Part shown: positions 58,976-60,000 of the stretch, piece by piece
Layout: the number at the start of each line of letters is the position of its first letter
Position numbering within the stretch: the first letter of the stretch is position 1
Assembly: GCA_949358305.1 (NCBI GenBank)
Contig: OX442320.1
Span: forward strand, 11,674,259-11,734,258
DNA length: 60,000 nucleotides
Direction of reading: 5' to 3'
Source of the DNA: Strigamia acuminata
Lineage: Eukaryota; Arthropoda; Chilopoda; Geophilomorpha; Linotaeniidae
Notes under the pieces: generated by a model
Told to the model about the DNA's origin: nothing
Seen by the model: the letters and a program-made list of their open reading frames with translations, nothing else
Databases searched by the model: none
Made by a program: the position numbers and the translations under genes

Positions 58976-59892
58976 TTTGTATTGAAATTCTTTTGGGCAC
59001 AAGGCCCCCACAAGTTACAATAGGAGCAGTGTTCATTTTGAATTTGAATTTCAGGTGACTGTATTTCGGTGCGAAGTGAACTTGACTTTCTGACTGATGT
59101 GTTTGAGAAATACGGCACGGGCGATTTGAATGTAATTAAACTTGAAGGTGAATAGTTTATTATTATTGTAACAGTTGGTCGTAATTTATTTTGATTAGCC
59201 ACAATTTATGGTTGTAGACTCAGACAGTTAATTGCTATTGCTAAAGCATACCGAGACTCGGGTTTTATAGCAGGATGTTGCATCTTTTAAATTTTTTAAA
59301 TTAAATTAAATTAAATGAGTTTTCTTCCGTTAGCAACGTCTAATTTGTTGCCTGGCAACGAATTTCTCTCGCCATTTTGAAAATGTCGTTTAAAAATTGA
59401 ATTTATTTTGTAATCTTCGTTTTTACAGGTTTGGAACAACTTATGATTGATTTAGATATAGAAAGGGACCACGAACATGACCACGAGCAAAATCACGACC
59501 ATGACCATAATCATGACCACGACCATGACCATGACCACGACCATAATCACGACCATAATCACGATCATGATCATGACCATAATCACAGTTCAACGGCAAA
59601 TTCAGGGATGAAATATGTGGATACAAATCATACAATGTCCACAACGGGCCAAATAGAATTGATGCATTTTAGCGAAGATCATAATCACGATCATGACCAT
59701 GACCACGACCACGACCACGGCCATGGTCACATTATTGACAGTTCTGGGGGAGATGCTGGAATGAAATACGAGACGGAAAAGATAGAATTGATGCATTTTA
59801 GTCAAGACGAATCCCATGAAAACAACAAGTCGTTGACTTCGCGGACAAAACGATCGATAAACGACCGTCCTTTGAAAAACAGCACGAGCGAG
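56668..59892 (+). CDS. SLC39A4/12-like: ZIP zinc transporter, LIV-1 subfamily (N-terminal part, runs off window)
   Basis: Five exons (56668-56859, 56937-57236, 58386-58497, 59055-59147, 59429-59892) give 387 aa; the transmembrane part must lie beyond 60000. A signal peptide starts MKFLIPVVCTLVLTHGYH. The Cys-containing helical ectodomain (FKCLNCSNC, GKECN, QCFTRSDLF, GDCISVRSELDFLTDVFEKY) follows the Cys spacing of the ZIP4/ZIP12 helix-rich and PCD domains. Two His/Asp blocks follow (about 247-285 and 317-333), each next to a GMKY...IELMHFS module, then R-T-K-R-S (about 371-375), a furin-like site placed as in ZIP10. LIV-1 ZIPs import Zn2+ into the cytosol, and His-rich loops are thought to bind metal. 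The exon 5 donor is GAG|GTACGA. Subfamily is firm; the exact orthologue is not, because the pore is not in view. Confidence 0.82.
57632..57663. promoter_or_regulatory. CCAAT/CRE/E-box cluster in ZIP intron 2
   Basis: ATTGG (reverse CCAAT, 57632-57636), TGACGTCA (57641-57648), an overlapping CACGTG (57647-57652) and a second CACGTG (57658-57663) lie within 32 bp. This looks like an internal promoter or enhancer about 70-100 bp before the small ORF at 57731. Confidence 0.4.
57731..57850 (+). other. Small ORF or alternative first exon in ZIP intron 2
   Basis: ATG at 57731 opens a 39-aa acidic ORF (MANFDLFWCVVSDDDFDFSD...). It contains a consensus donor after codon 10 (GTC|GTAAGT, 57761), so it may instead be a first exon spliced to 58386. 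Codon 10 ends in phase 0, the same phase as the exon at 58386, so the frame would stay open. No signal peptide would be present in such a product. No family match. Confidence 0.25.
58573..58921. mobile_element. Non-autonomous TIR element (pogo/Tc1-mariner-like MITE)
   Basis: A 349-bp element has inverted ends: CAGTCGAGCCTCGTTATAAC on the left, and a right end whose complement reads CAGTCGAGCCTCGTTAGAAC. The internal GTTATAACG motif recurs near the left end, and TTATAATG/TTATAAAT near the right. Such CAGTCGA...TTATAACGA ends are typical of pogo-related MITEs. A TA follows the right end, but the left flank reads AA, so the TA duplication is imperfect. There is no transposase ORF. It sits in intron 3 of the ZIP gene. 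Confidence 0.75.
58922..58979. repeat. (TATT)n tetranucleotide microsatellite
   Basis: About 14 copies of the TATT/TTTA tetranucleotide directly abut the right end of the MITE. It probably arose from or was seeded by the insertion junction. Confidence 0.9.
59347..59359. promoter_or_regulatory. RFX X-box motif in ZIP intron 4
   Basis: GTTGCCTGGCAAC is a full palindromic X-box. A half-site GTTAGCAACG lies about 18 bp before it. It is intronic, so any function is speculative. Confidence 0.4.
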
Positions 59893-59925
59893 GTACGAGT
59901 TTCCAATACAAACTTAATACGAGTT

Positions 59926-60000
59926 ATTGCCGTATTTCTTCGATTCTAAGACGCACTTTTTTAACCAAATAAACATCGCTAGAATTGGGGTGCGTCTTGC
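59926..60000. mobile_element. Probable MITE end truncated by the window edge
   Basis: CCGTATTTCTTCGATTCTAA leads into AAGACGCAC (59948-59956), which pairs with GTGCGTCTT (59990-59998). Sequences of this CTAAGACGCAC/GTGCGTCTT type form the hairpin ends of widespread DNA-transposon MITEs. It lies in the intron after ZIP exon 5; the rest is outside the window. Confidence 0.45.

Noticed and set aside
1-60000. tRNA, rRNA or other structured RNA genes
   Set aside because: No cloverleaf, A/B box pair or rRNA-like block was found by reading; a covariance-model scan would be needed to exclude them.

Overview
The window is metazoan nuclear DNA: every gene is split by short GT-AG introns, reading frames join exactly across them, and the proteins align with well-known animal families. 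An invertebrate, most likely an arthropod or another protostome, is suggested by compact genes, mostly AT-rich introns of 50-800 bp and a single STAT of the STAT5/STAT92E type. I cannot name the species. No prokaryotic, viral or CRISPR features were seen.

Ten protein genes were reconstructed by hand, exon by exon, and nine are complete. In order: a PEAK-family pseudokinase scaffold (+, 2859-8730); LHFPL2-like tetraspan protein (+, 10476-11346); gamma-tubulin complex component 4 (-, 13522-15945); long-chain acyl-CoA dehydrogenase (+, 16101-18313); KANSL1, the NSL-complex scaffold (+, 23464-28260); HAT1 (-, 29217-31140); aralar/citrin, the mitochondrial aspartate-glutamate carrier (+, 33327-37445); STAT (+, 40775-47919, with possible upstream coding exons from 38505); mitochondrial ribosomal protein L45 (-, 49033-50343); BZW/5MP translation regulator (+, 51059-53792); and the N-terminal ectodomain of a LIV-1 type ZIP zinc transporter (+, 56668 to beyond the window). 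In each case the summed exon lengths are a multiple of three and the protein length is close to that of the vertebrate orthologue.

The genes are ordinary housekeeping and signalling genes with no common pathway. Layout notes: GCP4 and ACADL are divergent with only 155 bp between start codons; MRPL45/BZW and HAT1/aralar are also divergent pairs; LHFPL2/GCP4, KANSL1/HAT1 and STAT/MRPL45 converge.

The most unusual signal lies outside the genes. At least nine unrelated AT-rich tandem arrays in introns and spacers have periods near 10, 20-21, 31 and 41-42 bp, close to 1, 2, 3 and 4 turns of the DNA helix. Five arrays with different sequences share a 31-bp unit, including one of about 1.75 kb. Other points are a STAT reading frame that stays open through two upstream exons, a PEAK pseudokinase that has lost its catalytic-loop signature, duplicated His/Asp modules beside a furin-like site in the ZIP protein, a Tc1/mariner-pogo-like MITE, a small palindrome family, and repeated RFX X-box and CCAAT/CRE motifs.
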